Shown here piece by piece: positions 20,594 to 29,754 of a stretch of 39,446 nucleotides of DNA. Made by a program: the position numbers and the translations under genes. Within the stretch, counting starts at the first letter, position 1; each line of letters opens with the position of its first letter. The DNA is taken from assembly GCA_012965975.1 (NCBI GenBank), contig DTRM01000031.1:1-39446 (forward strand), read 5' to 3'. The notes under the pieces were generated by a model that worked only from the letters and a program-made list of their open reading frames with translations, searched no databases and was not told the DNA's origin. The stretch comes from Chromatiaceae bacterium. Its GTDB lineage: Bacteria; Pseudomonadota; Gammaproteobacteria; DTRM01.

Positions 20594-21679
20594 TTAATCA
20601 ATGCACGACTTGCCGTTACGTACGAACGGCGGCCGTACCACCTTCGCCGGAACGCCCTTGCCGCGAATATCCACCGTACACTCATCACCGATCGTTGCCG
20701 GGACCCGCGCAAAGGCAATCGATGCCTGCAGTGTTGGCGAAAACCCGCCACTGGTCACCTCACCCGTCTCATCACCGACATTAACGGCCTGATGATTACG
20801 GATAACGCCACGGCCCTGCAGTATCAAGCCAACAAACTTTCGCGCCTTGCCTTCGGCTTTTTGCGCTTCAATCGCCTTGCGGCCAATAAAATCACGCTCG
20901 GCGGGTTCCCATGCCACGGTCCAGTTTAAACCGGCCTCTAGGGGTGAAATGGTTTCATCCATATCAGAGCCATAAAGATTCATGCCCGCTTCTAGACGCA
21001 AGGTATCGCGCGCGCCCAACCCACAGGGCTTTACTCCTGCATCGAACAATGCCTTCCAAAAGGAAGCAGCCGACGCCTCGGGCATCACCACTTCAAAGCC
21101 ATCTTCGCCGGTGTAGCCAGTGCGGCCCACAAACCATTCACCATTCTCTGCGGCGAAAAAGGGTTTCAGTGCGGATGATGGTTCACGCAGATCTTCTGGC
21201 AACAGTGGTACCGCGCGTTCTCGTGCTGATGGGCCCTGCACGGCAATCATGGCCAACTCAGGTCGCTCAGTCACTTCGACATCAAAGGCAGCGGACTGTT
21301 TATTAATCCAGGCCATGTCTTTGACCCGCGTCGCGGCGTTCACCACCATGCGATACCAATCATCAGTCATGTAGTAGACGATAAGGTCATCTATGACACC
21401 GCCATCGTCCTGCAGCATACAGCTGTACATGGCCTTGCCGGCGTCCTTCAGACGCGCAATGTCGTTGGCCAGTAGATTGCTCAGAAATGCCTTGGCACCC
21501 GCACCGCGCAGATCCACCACGGTCATATGCGACACATCAAACATACCGGCGTCCTGACGCACGACATGGTGTTCATCGACTTGAGAGCCGTAATGCAATG
21601 GCATGTCCCAACCGCCGAAATCGACCATCTTGCCGTCGAACTCAACGTGAGCAGCATATAAAGGTGTCTTGTTTCCCAT
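20594..21679 (-). CDS. gcvT: Aminomethyltransferase (glycine cleavage T protein)
   Basis: [99 protein letters not shown]. Confidence 0.98.
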   Translation of the reverse strand: MGNKTPLYAAHVEFDGKMVDFGGWDMPLHYGSQVDEHHVVRQDAGMFDVSHMTVVDLRGAGAKAFLSNLLANDIARLKDAGKAMYSCMLQDDGGVIDDLIVYYMTDDWYRMVVNAATRVKDMAWINKQSAAFDVEVTERPELAMIAVQGPSARERAVPLLPEDLREPSSALKPFFAAENGEWFVGRTGYTGEDGFEVVMPEASAASFWKALFDAGVKPCGLGARDTLRLEAGMNLYGSDMDETISPLEAGLNWTVAWEPAERDFIGRKAIEAQKAEGKARKFVGLILQGRGVIRNHQAVNVGDETGEVTSGGFSPTLQASIAFARVPATIGDECTVDIRGKGVPAKVVRPPFVRNGKSCID

Positions 21680-21700
21680 TCGTTTCCTACCGTTATAAAC

Positions 21701-21739
21701 AAAAAAGCGGCAGAGGGCTGCCGTACAGTCCTCTGCCGC
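21701..21739 (-). terminator. Intrinsic terminator of the glycine riboswitch expression platform
   Basis: Minus strand reads GCGGCAGAGG-(14-nt loop)-CCTCTGCCGC-TTTTTT: a perfect 10-bp stem plus U-tract, between the riboswitch and the gcvT start codon. Confidence 0.85.
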
Positions 21740-21741
21740 CC

Positions 21742-21945
21742 CTCTGTCCTGAAAACCTGAGAGTTTGACGCCGATCTGAAATCATCCAAATCTGCGTCTG
21801 CCCCGTCGGTGGGTCAATCTGACCGCTCTCCAGAGTCGCCCCGGCGCATGGCGCCAACCTCCACAGTCCCTTGGCCTGAGCGATTCCGGGCGGAATTTGC
21901 GCCTTCGGCGCCGCCAGCCAAAGGCCCGCGGACTCTCCCATAGAG
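21742..21945 (-). ncRNA. Tandem glycine riboswitch (two aptamers)
   Basis: Minus strand contains GGGAGAGT...GCGCCGAAGGCGCAA...CGCTCAGGCCAAGGGACTGTG, then GACTCTGGAGAG...ACCGACGGGGCAG...AAACTCTCAGGTTTTCAGGACAGAGGGG, the recognisable conserved core of both gcvT-type aptamers; directly upstream of gcvT. Confidence 0.93.
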
Positions 21946-21963
21946 GTTATGGTCGAACGCGAC

Positions 21964-21992
21964 AATATACCCGCCGACCCGGCAAAAACCAA
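21964..21992 (-). promoter_or_regulatory. Candidate sigma70 promoter for the gcv operon
   Basis: Minus strand TTGGTT-N17-TATATT immediately upstream of the first glycine aptamer; good -10, weak -35. Confidence 0.45.
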
Positions 21993-22022
21993 GACTCAGG
22001 ACAGGATATGTTGAGTATCTCG

Positions 22023-22103
22023 CGTCATGCTGGCGTCGGCAGGCACCCAGAGACCGTGGTACTGAAGGAAAACCGATGGATCCCGGCCTGCGCCGACATG
22101 ACG
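22023..22103. repeat. REP/MITE-like imperfect inverted repeat
   Basis: 26-nt arms CGTCATGCTGGCGTCGGCAGGCACCC (22023-22048) and GGATCCCGGCCTGCGCCGACATGACG (22078-22103) pair at 19/26 positions; the translation RHAGVGRHPE..RWIPACADMT is typical of widespread proteobacterial interspersed palindromic repeats. Confidence 0.65.
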
Positions 22104-22149
22104 GGGTTAAACGGGGATGAGGGGACGTAATTAGGCCGTTGGCGTTAAC

Positions 22150-22197
22150 TCCCCTGTCCCTAACCCTCTTCCCTGAGGGAGGACTGGGGTTGGGTCG
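22150..22197. repeat. Palindromic intergenic element / possible terminator downstream of fbpB
   Basis: CTCCCCTGTCCCTAACCCTCTTCCCTGAGGGAGGACTGGGGTTGGGT: inner TCCCTGAGGGA palindrome flanked by CCCTAACCC / GGGGTTGGG arms. Confidence 0.45.
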
Positions 22198-22212
22198 GTA
22201 GCCACGATCCCC

Positions 22213-23874
22213 CTACTGGGCTCGACCAATCGAGCGACTCAGGAGAATCACTGGCAATATGCCGACCAAGACGATGGTCAGCGCGGCGGCCGAGGCATCC
22301 ATTAAACGTTCATCCGAGGCTAATTCGTAGGCACGCACTGCCAGCGTGTTGAAATTGAATGGGCGCAAAATCAGCGTCGCCGGCAACTCTTTCATCACAT
22401 CGACAAACACCAGCAACACGGCGGTTAACAAGCTGGTCCGAAGAATCGGTATGTGAATCTTGCGTAACACCGCTGCCGGGGCATAACCCATGCTGCGGGC
22501 CGCCTCATCCATCGAGGGTCGAATACGCCCTAGCCCCGCCTCAACCGTCTGTAACGAGACAGCCAAAAAACGCACCATGTAGGCGAACATCAGCGCGAAC
22601 AACGTGCCACTCATCAACAGGCCCGTGGAGATATCAAAGTGCTCGCGCATCCAGCTATCCAGTTGGTTATCAAACCAGGCCAAGGGCAACATTACACCGA
22701 CTGCAATCACCGTGCCGGGGACTGCGTAACCCATGCCCGCCAGACGCACTGAAAAGTTCACACCGACGTCGCCTCGCTGACGTCGACCATAGGCCAGAAA
22801 AAGCGCAATCACTAAAGCCAACAGCGCGGCGGCTGCAGCCAGCAACATGGTGTTACCCACCAACGCAAAAAACCCTGAGTCAATACCATTGGCGCCGCTG
22901 ACCCAGGCCCACCATCCCAGTTGTAGCGCCGGCAACACAAAACCAAACAGCAGCGGAAACAGACACACAGCAAACGCCAGCCACGCTCGTGACCCGCTTA
23001 ACCGCTGTGGCTCTGCGGGTGCGGTGCGTTGCCCCGGTTGATAGTAGCGCGCATGCCGACGCGAATGTTGCTCAGCGAGAATCAACACGAACACAAACAC
23101 CATGAGCATCGCCGCGAGTTGGGATGCCGCGGCCGCATCACCCAAGCCAAACCAGGTCCGAAATATACCGGTGGTAAACGTATCCACACCAAAGTATTGC
23201 ACCGTGCCATAGTCGGCGAGTGTCTCCATTAACACCAACGAGAGCCCGGCCAGTATTGCTGGTCGCGCGGAGGGCAGTGACACGCGGAAGAAACTGCACC
23301 AGCGTCCACAACCCAGCGAGCGACTGATGTCCGTCGCGGCCCCGGGTTGTTGCAAAAAGGCCATGCGTGCCAACAGATAAACGTAGGGATACAACACTAG
23401 CGACAACATGCAGATCGCGCCACCGAGGGAGCGGATTTGCGGAAACCAATAGTCACCATAACTCCAACCGGTCACATCGCGCAGCAGCATCTGCACTGGC
23501 CCGGCATAATCCAGCACACCGGTATAGGTGTAGGCGATAATAAACGCGGGCATCGCCATCGGCAGCAACAAGGCCCATTCGAGCGTCGAGCGTAGTGGGA
23601 AACGATAATTAGTGGTAATCCAGGCGGCGCTGACACCCAGCGTTAAGGTGCCAATCGCAACACCCAGCATCAAGATCAGAGAGTTAACAACGTAGTTGGC
23701 CAGGACGGTTTGGTAGAGGTGGCGCCACACATCACCGGCGGGATCAAAAACGAAACTGAATACCACCAGCACCGGCATTGCCAACACCAACGCCACAATG
23801 AGAATACCGGTTTTCCACGCGCCCGGAAGACGCAACCGTGGTGCACCTACGATAGAGGCAAGCTGTGCGTCCAA
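22213..23874 (-). CDS. fbpB: Ferric iron ABC transporter permease (FbpB-type fused double permease)
   Basis: Many transmembrane segments in two repeated permease halves; EAA-like loops (DISRSLGCGRWCSFFRVSLPSARPAILAGLSLVLMETLADYGTVQYFG; DEAARSMGYAPAAVLRKIHIPILRTSLLTAVLLVFVDVMKELPATLILRPFNFNTLAVRAYELASDE). Confidence 0.92.
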   Translation of the reverse strand: MDAQLASIVGAPRLRLPGAWKTGILIVALVLAMPVLVVFSFVFDPAGDVWRHLYQTVLANYVVNSLILMLGVAIGTLTLGVSAAWITTNYRFPLRSTLEWALLLPMAMPAFIIAYTYTGVLDYAGPVQMLLRDVTGWSYGDYWFPQIRSLGGAICMLSLVLYPYVYLLARMAFLQQPGAATDISRSLGCGRWCSFFRVSLPSARPAILAGLSLVLMETLADYGTVQYFGVDTFTTGIFRTWFGLGDAAAASQLAAMLMVFVFVLILAEQHSRRHARYYQPGQRTAPAEPQRLSGSRAWLAFAVCLFPLLFGFVLPALQLGWWAWVSGANGIDSGFFALVGNTMLLAAAAALLALVIALFLAYGRRQRGDVGVNFSVRLAGMGYAVPGTVIAVGVMLPLAWFDNQLDSWMREHFDISTGLLMSGTLFALMFAYMVRFLAVSLQTVEAGLGRIRPSMDEAARSMGYAPAAVLRKIHIPILRTSLLTAVLLVFVDVMKELPATLILRPFNFNTLAVRAYELASDERLMDASAAALTIVLVGILPVILLSRSIGRAQ

Positions 23875-23892
23875 GATCGTTTCCCGTATCCG

Positions 23893-24906
23893 CTAGCGCC
23901 AACCAGCGCGATCCATCAAACGAACCGCAGCAGCGTTGTTGCGACCCAGTTCGGCCATATCGATTTGATCCGCCTTGAATACACCCCACGCGGTAACCGT
24001 CTCACCCCAGGCCACACCCTCCTTGACCGGGTATTCGTAATTGACGTTGGCATACCAGCTTTGTGCCTCATCGGTTAGCAGAAATTCGATCAATCGAATC
24101 GCCTCATCCCGATGGCTCGCGGCACTTGTCACCCCAATACCACTGACATTGACGTGCGTACCCCGGCCGGACCGGTTCGGCCAGAACACCTTCATCTTCG
24201 CGGCAGACTCGCGTTGCACCGAGTCCGATGACTTTTCCATCTTGCCGAAATAATAGGTGTTGGCAACCGCAACATCACACACACCCACTGCCGCGGCCTT
24301 GATCTGATCTCGGTCACCGCCGGTCGGCGACTTGCCCAAGTTGGCAACCAGTCCACGCGCCCATGCCTCGGTCGCTTCCTCACCATTGGCCGCAATCATC
24401 GATGCCACCAATGACTGGTTATAGATGTTACTTGAGGATCGAATGCAGATACGACCTTTCCACTTCGGGTCCGCCAACGACTCGTAATCCGACAGCTCGC
24501 TGGCATCGACTTTGTCGGTGACATACATCAGGGTGCGCGCTCGTAACGACAAACCATACCAGTAACCTTCGGGATCTCGATACGATACCGGCACGATGTC
24601 ATTCAAAGTATCGGACTGAACCGCCTGCAACACGCCCGCCTCGCGGGCGCGCCAAAGACGTCCGGCATCGGTAGTAATAAACAGATCGGCGGGGGTATTG
24701 GCGCCCTCACTCTGCAGTCGTTGCAACAACGCATCTGCCTTGCCGGTGACCAGATTGACTTTGATCCCGGTGGTCTCGGTAAATTGGGTCAGCAAAGGCT
24801 TGATCAGAGCCTCTTTTCGCGCCGAGTACACGTTGACCTCCGCTGCCGCACTAGCACCGGCGATCAACATCAGGCTCAACGCCATCAGGGTAAGTCGAAT
24901 CTTCAT
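23893..24906 (-). CDS. fbpA: Ferric iron ABC transporter substrate-binding protein
   Basis: Signal peptide then VNVYSARKEALIKPLLTQFTETTGIKVNLVTGKADALLQRLQSEGANTPADLFITTDAGRLWRA; SSNIYNQSLVASMIAANGEEATEAWARGLVANL. Confidence 0.94.
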   Translation of the reverse strand: MKIRLTLMALSLMLIAGASAAAEVNVYSARKEALIKPLLTQFTETTGIKVNLVTGKADALLQRLQSEGANTPADLFITTDAGRLWRAREAGVLQAVQSDTLNDIVPVSYRDPEGYWYGLSLRARTLMYVTDKVDASELSDYESLADPKWKGRICIRSSSNIYNQSLVASMIAANGEEATEAWARGLVANLGKSPTGGDRDQIKAAAVGVCDVAVANTYYFGKMEKSSDSVQRESAAKMKVFWPNRSGRGTHVNVSGIGVTSAASHRDEAIRLIEFLLTDEAQSWYANVNYEYPVKEGVAWGETVTAWGVFKADQIDMAELGRNNAAAVRLMDRAGWR

Positions 24907-24967
24907 ATTCTCAGAGTTCCGCTATTACATTCTGAAGCTACTGCAGGGCATCTTACCCGAAGATCAT

Positions 24968-24986
24968 GCAAATGGGAATCATTCGT
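24968..24986. promoter_or_regulatory. Candidate Fur box upstream of fbpA
   Basis: GCAAATGGGAATCATTCGT matches 12/19 of GATAATGATAATCATTATC, including the AATCATT core; about 60 bp upstream of the fbpA start. Confidence 0.6.
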
Positions 24987-25044
24987 ATTAGTGTTTCGTT
25001 CTACAGGTGTCAGCATGGCGGGAGGGCACGAGAAAAACTGGGTT

Positions 25045-26224
25045 TTAGCGCAGTAAATCCGGCGCGTCGCCGGAAAACCCCATGGCTTGCTGGGCAAACA
25101 GTCGTTTCAGTGGCGTCAGGCGATCGGCCGCCGACAAACCCAGACTGCGTATCTGGTTGACCGGTTCAGCGTGACGGGAAAACAGGCGTTGAATAAGATC
25201 CATACCGGCCATCACCGGAAGATTCTCTGATTTGCGCCGACGCTCGTAACGCCTGAGTATCCCGTGCTCACCCACGTCCCGCGACGCCTGTCGCGCCTGT
25301 TTAATGATGTCACTCAGTACCGCAACGTCGACAAAACCCAGATTGACCCCCTGGCCTGCCAATGGGTGAATCTGGTGCGCCGCGTCACCGATCAATGCGA
25401 GTCGAGGTTGAACGTAATCCAGCGCGTGGCGCAGACCCAACGCAAAACTTGCGCGTGCTCCAACCTGTTGCATCGCGCCCAACTCACCTTCCATGGCTGC
25501 TTCCAGAGCTGCCAACGCCTCGGCATGGCGGGGTGTGGTAGACCAGACAATGGAACTGCGACCATCACCGAGCGGCAAAAATGCCAACGGCCCATCATCG
25601 AGAAAAACCTGACGCGCGACACGCTGATGTGGATCCGCATGGCGCACCGTCGCCACCACCGCATGTTGAGGATACTGCCATCCACAGGTTCGAATACCCG
25701 CCAGTTCTCGCACGCGCGAGTTCACGCCATCCGCACCGATAACAAGCGTCGCGTCGATCTCACGACCATCATCCAGACTCACGCTCATATGCGAAGCAAC
25801 ACGTTTGAACGCGTGTACGCCCACACCCTCGATCGGCGAGATTAACGATGCACTGTGAACCCGCTGCCAGGCGCTTGACACGATGGCCTGATTGAAAACG
25901 ATATGACCCAAACTGGGCTGGGCGTAGTCGGCGCAATCAAAGCCGATGCGACCATTACCCAATGCATCGCGTACCGACATCGCCTCGTAGGCACAACAAT
26001 CGGTGGCGTTCAGGGAACCCCATATGCCCAGATTTTCCAGCAATCGCTGTGAAGACGGACTGATCGCCGACACCCTGAGATCGTCACGATGATCGGCATC
26101 AGGCTTGGGGGGGGCGCAACTCAAGCAATGCGACCGAACAACCCACCCGCGCCGCGGCCAAGGCCATACACACACCCACCATGCCACCACCTACAACCAG
26201 CACGTCAACCTGTGCGGCACTCAT
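25045..26224 (-). pseudogene. UbiI/VisC/UbiH-family FAD-dependent hydroxylase, reading frame interrupted at an 8-C tract (frameshifted, slipping or sequence error)
   Basis: N-terminus MSAAQVDVLVVGGGMVGVCMALAAARVGCSVALLELRPPQA-stop lies in one frame; the body KPDADHRDDLRVSAISPSSQRLLENLG..GDAAHQIHPLAGQGVNLGF lies in another. The frames join if the C8 run (minus strand, 26107-26114) is C7. Confidence 0.88.
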
Positions 26225-27480
26225 GGTGTTACACCCAAACCGCGGACCAAGCGGGGCACGGTTCCCGCCAAGCCGATGGTTCGACGGCAAAAGGCCTGAC
26301 GCAATGGCGGCGTCACATCCAATGCCAACAAAGCCAGATTACGGATATCCACCACCGGTCGGGCCGGATTCATAAACAAACGCGCCAGCCCATCGGTCAA
26401 GGTTGAAATGAATTGGTAATCCACTTCGCGCTGCCGAGCATACTCGTGCAACACACTCGCGTTGCCAATATCTTGTCCGGCGGCCATTGCTGCCGCAAGC
26501 ACCTCTGCCAACATCGCAATATCACGAAAACCAAGATTGATCCCCTGTCCGGCGATCGGATGCAGCGTATGTGCAGCAGAACCTGCCAACACCACGCGAG
26601 CTGAGACCGCGCTCTCGACCTGTGATTGGCTCAGCGGATAAAAACTGCGCCCCGATGCGCGCAGGATGCGTCCCAACCGAAATCCGAACGCGTGTTGCAA
26701 GCATTGCACAAAGACCTCATCGGACGACGCCATCACCTCGTCAACCCGGTCACGTTCGACTGTCCAAACCACGCCGTAGCGATGCTCATCGAAAGGCAGC
26801 ATCGCCATCGGGCCGGACTGTGAGAAACGTTCAAACGCGGTGTGGGGCCGCGCATCCGACACCTCAACCATAGTGACAATCGCGGCCTGCTGATAGTCGT
26901 GTGTGCGTATCTTGAAGCCCAGTTGTTCACGCAACCCCGAACTGCCTCCGTCGGCCACAACTAACAACCTGGATGACAGCGGTCGACTAGCGTCGGCGGT
27001 GACCACCGTCGCGCGCACCTGATCTTGCTCGACCGTTACATCGGACAGCGTCGCTGAGGTAATAACATCCACGTCCTCGCAGGCGCGCAGGCGCGAATGG
27101 ATCACCGCACCCAGAAAGGCCGCAGGGGCGACATAACCCAGCGCCTCAACACCTTGATCAGCGGCATCCAGACGCGCTGCACCGAAATGGCCACGATCTG
27201 AGATATGAATACGTTGCAACGGATAGGCTCGCGACGACAGTCGGTCCCATATGTCCAGCGACTCAAAGATACAGCGCGAACTCCACGACAACGCGATCGC
27301 CCGCAGATCCTGATCCTCCGCGGCACCGGTATCCGGCTGCAATTCACGCGACTCAACAATGGCAATGCGCAGCCCACAACCAGACAACGCGATCGCCAAT
27401 GTTGCGCCGATAAAACCGGCGCCGACAATCAGCACGTCCACATCGGCTGTGGTCAAGGCTTCATTGGGTGCTGACATCAT
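26221..27480 (-). CDS. ubiH: 2-octaprenyl-6-methoxyphenyl hydroxylase (UbiH/UbiI/COQ6 family)
   Basis: DVLIVGAGFIGATLAIALSGCGLRIAIVE, DLRAIALSWSSRCIFESLDIW, VVADGGSSGLREQLGF, GSAAHTLHPIAGQGINLGFRDIAMLAEVL; downstream of pepP. Confidence 0.93.
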   Translation of the reverse strand: MMSAPNEALTTADVDVLIVGAGFIGATLAIALSGCGLRIAIVESRELQPDTGAAEDQDLRAIALSWSSRCIFESLDIWDRLSSRAYPLQRIHISDRGHFGAARLDAADQGVEALGYVAPAAFLGAVIHSRLRACEDVDVITSATLSDVTVEQDQVRATVVTADASRPLSSRLLVVADGGSSGLREQLGFKIRTHDYQQAAIVTMVEVSDARPHTAFERFSQSGPMAMLPFDEHRYGVVWTVERDRVDEVMASSDEVFVQCLQHAFGFRLGRILRASGRSFYPLSQSQVESAVSARVVLAGSAAHTLHPIAGQGINLGFRDIAMLAEVLAAAMAAGQDIGNASVLHEYARQREVDYQFISTLTDGLARLFMNPARPVVDIRNLALLALDVTPPLRQAFCRRTIGLAGTVPRLVRGLGVTP

Positions 27481-27498
27481 GCGTCCATCAGGCAGCCA

Positions 27499-28806
27499 TC
27501 AGGCAGCCATCACCGCTTCGATTTCTTTAATGGTTTTCGGCGCAGCCTTGCTCAACACATCACAATCGTCATTGCGCACCACAACATCGTCTTCGATTCG
27601 TATACCGATCCCGCGCCAACGCTTGGCGACGCCCTTGGCATTGAGCGGGATATACAACCCCGGCTCCACGGTTAAGGCCATGCCGTTCTCCAGCACCCGC
27701 CATTCATCACCGACCTTGTAGTCGCCCACGTCATGCACATCCATCCCCAACCAGTGTCCGGTTCGGTGCATATAAAAACGCTGGTAGGCCTTGTCCTTGA
27801 TCAACGAATTCAACTTGCCTTTAAGCAGACCAATGGATATCAACCCGCGGGTAATTTCCTTCACCGCCGCCCGATGCGGATCATTCCACGTGTTGCCCGC
27901 GACCACCTGTTTGAACGCGGCTTCCTGTGCCGATAAGACGATCTCATACAGTTCGGTCTGGGCATCACTAAAGCGGCCATTGACTGGCCACGTACGCGTG
28001 ATGTCCGAGGCGTAACAATCCAGTTCGCACCCGGCATCGATCAACACCAGATCGCCGTCATTCAACTCATCGGAGTTTTCGGTGTAGTGCAAAATACAGC
28101 CATTGTCGCCACCACCGACGATGGTGCTGTACGCGACCGACTGCGCGCCCTGTACCTTGAATTGGTAGAGCAACTCCGCTTCCAACTGATACTCCGTCAT
28201 ACCTGGCTGGCATGTCTGCATCGCGACCTTGTGCGCCTTGGCCGAGATATTGGCCGCACGTCGCATCAGTGAAACCTCGGTTCGACTCTTGTACAGGCGC
28301 ATGTCGTGCAACACGTGATCAAGCGCGACAATCTCCAGCGGCGCGTGCACACCGGAACGCCCCTGATTACGCAGATAGTTCATCCAGTCAATCACCCGCT
28401 TGTCGAACTCGGGATTACAACCCATCGCGTACCAAAGCCGACTGCAGTGCTCCATCAATCCAGGCAGAATGTCACCGATATCATCAATCGGAAACGCGTC
28501 GTCGGCACCAAACTGTTCACACGCGCCTTCAGGGCCTACCCGACGTCCGGTCCAGGTCTCCATCTGTTCGTCGCGCTCGCGACAAAAAATCAGATACTCC
28601 CCCTCACCGTGACCCGGCATCAGCACCGCCACCGACTCAGGCTCATGGAATCCAGTGAGATAAAAGAAATCGCTATCGGGACGAAACTCACGCTCAACGT
28701 CTCGATTACGAATCTGCATTTGCGCGGTCGGGATAATCGCGATCGAATCGGGGCCCATCATCTTCGCCAGTTGTCGACGTCGGCGTTGAAGTTCTTTCAT
28801 ATTCAT
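27499..28806 (-). CDS. pepP: Xaa-Pro aminopeptidase
   Basis: FRPDSDFFYLTGFHEPESVAVLMPG, VLIDAGCELDCYASDITRTWPVNGRFS, HRTGHWLGMDVHDVGDY, LTVEPGLYIP, GIGIRIEDDVVV. Confidence 0.97.
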   Translation of the reverse strand: MNMKELQRRRRQLAKMMGPDSIAIIPTAQMQIRNRDVEREFRPDSDFFYLTGFHEPESVAVLMPGHGEGEYLIFCRERDEQMETWTGRRVGPEGACEQFGADDAFPIDDIGDILPGLMEHCSRLWYAMGCNPEFDKRVIDWMNYLRNQGRSGVHAPLEIVALDHVLHDMRLYKSRTEVSLMRRAANISAKAHKVAMQTCQPGMTEYQLEAELLYQFKVQGAQSVAYSTIVGGGDNGCILHYTENSDELNDGDLVLIDAGCELDCYASDITRTWPVNGRFSDAQTELYEIVLSAQEAAFKQVVAGNTWNDPHRAAVKEITRGLISIGLLKGKLNSLIKDKAYQRFYMHRTGHWLGMDVHDVGDYKVGDEWRVLENGMALTVEPGLYIPLNAKGVAKRWRGIGIRIEDDVVVRNDDCDVLSKAAPKTIKEIEAVMAA

Positions 28807-29366
28807 TCGCTATCTTCCGTTAGACTCGCCGCCACCTTCGCCGCCAGCAACATCACTGCGACACGCACGTACTCCACCACTTCCATCAACAGCGCTTCCG
28901 CTTCCGCTTCCGCTTCATCATCAGCCTCTGAGCCCACCTGTGACATCTTCTGGATATCCGAGAGTACCTCGACCGCCTCATCATCCAGCCATGGCGCATC
29001 CTGCCCGGCCGCGCCCAACGCAAACAGAAAACCCTGACACCAGAACCCAAGCCCCATCAATCGCTGATTGATGGGCTGTTCATCATCGGGCAACAGCAGA
29101 TTAAAATCGAAGCTGAGATCCTGGCGCCTCAAACTGGAGCCAACCCAATCAGAAATTTTCGCCAACTGCTCCCGGTCTTCGTCATCCACTTCCTCGCCGC
29201 CATCGAATGAATCCAACAGCCTGGCAATACGAACATCGGTATCTTCATCGATGCAACTCAACGAAAAACCACTCATCATGCCATGCATCTCGGATGCGAC
29301 CGCTTGCCCAGCCCATTCGGTCAACCACACCATGGGCGAAACCGCATTTTTTTCTTCTGTCATCAA
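28803..29366 (-). CDS. ygfB: UPF0149 (YgfB/YecA) family protein
   Basis: EMHGMMSGFSLSC, LLPDDEQPINQRLMGLGFWCQGFLFALG, ADDEAEAEAEALLMEVVEYVRVAVMLL; upstream of pepP. Confidence 0.9.
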   Translation of the reverse strand: MMTEEKNAVSPMVWLTEWAGQAVASEMHGMMSGFSLSCIDEDTDVRIARLLDSFDGGEEVDDEDREQLAKISDWVGSSLRRQDLSFDFNLLLPDDEQPINQRLMGLGFWCQGFLFALGAAGQDAPWLDDEAVEVLSDIQKMSQVGSEADDEAEAEAEALLMEVVEYVRVAVMLLAAKVAASLTEDSE

Positions 29367-29508
29367 AATCCATTAATTCCCGGTCAGTCTGCCCGAAGCG
29401 GTGACCTTGTTATATAAAGTATCGAGGCTATGCTATCACCGCCCAATCAATAGCTAAAACCATACGGGTGGATTGACCGTTACACCATCGCAGCCTAGTA
29501 TTGGCTCC

Positions 29509-29754
29509 ATGCCATCAAAAAAATCGAAAAAACCGTCTGGCGGTGGAATTGAACGCGAGTTCATTCTGCTGGAATCCCGCATCCGTGATCTGGTCGTGCT
29601 GTGCCAGCATTTACGCGAGGAAAACACCTCTTTGCAGACCCGTCAAGGCACATTGGTCAGCGAACGCGCGGCTTTGATTGAAAAAAATGAGTCGTCCCGC
29701 AACCGGGTCGAGGCTATGATCGCGCAACTAAAATCCATGGAGACCGGCGCATGA
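29509..29754 (+). CDS. TIGR02449-type short coiled-coil protein (ZapB-like)
   Basis: LESRIRDLVVLCQHLREENTSLQTRQGTLVSERAALIEKNESSRNRVEAMIAQLKSME, directly upstream of zapA; a TTG start at 29473 is the alternative. Confidence 0.8.
   Translation: MPSKKSKKPSGGGIEREFILLESRIRDLVVLCQHLREENTSLQTRQGTLVSERAALIEKNESSRNRVEAMIAQLKSMETGA

Noticed and set aside
21693-21992. 99-aa minus-strand ORF upstream of gcvT
   Set aside because: Covers the glycine riboswitch and its terminator; structured RNA explains the sequence.
21897-22130. 77-aa plus-strand ORF ending RHAGVGRHPETVV..WIPACADMT
   Set aside because: Chance translation through the riboswitch region and a REP-like repeat; this peptide signature is a common mis-annotation.
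26099-26290. 63-aa ORF treated as its own gene
   Set aside because: It is the N-terminal Rossmann part of the ubiI-like hydroxylase, cut off by the C8 frameshift.
28896-28920. Hexamer repeat CTTCCG in ygfB (EAEAEAEA)
   Set aside because: Short low-complexity acidic linker, in frame whatever the copy number; no sign of a switch.
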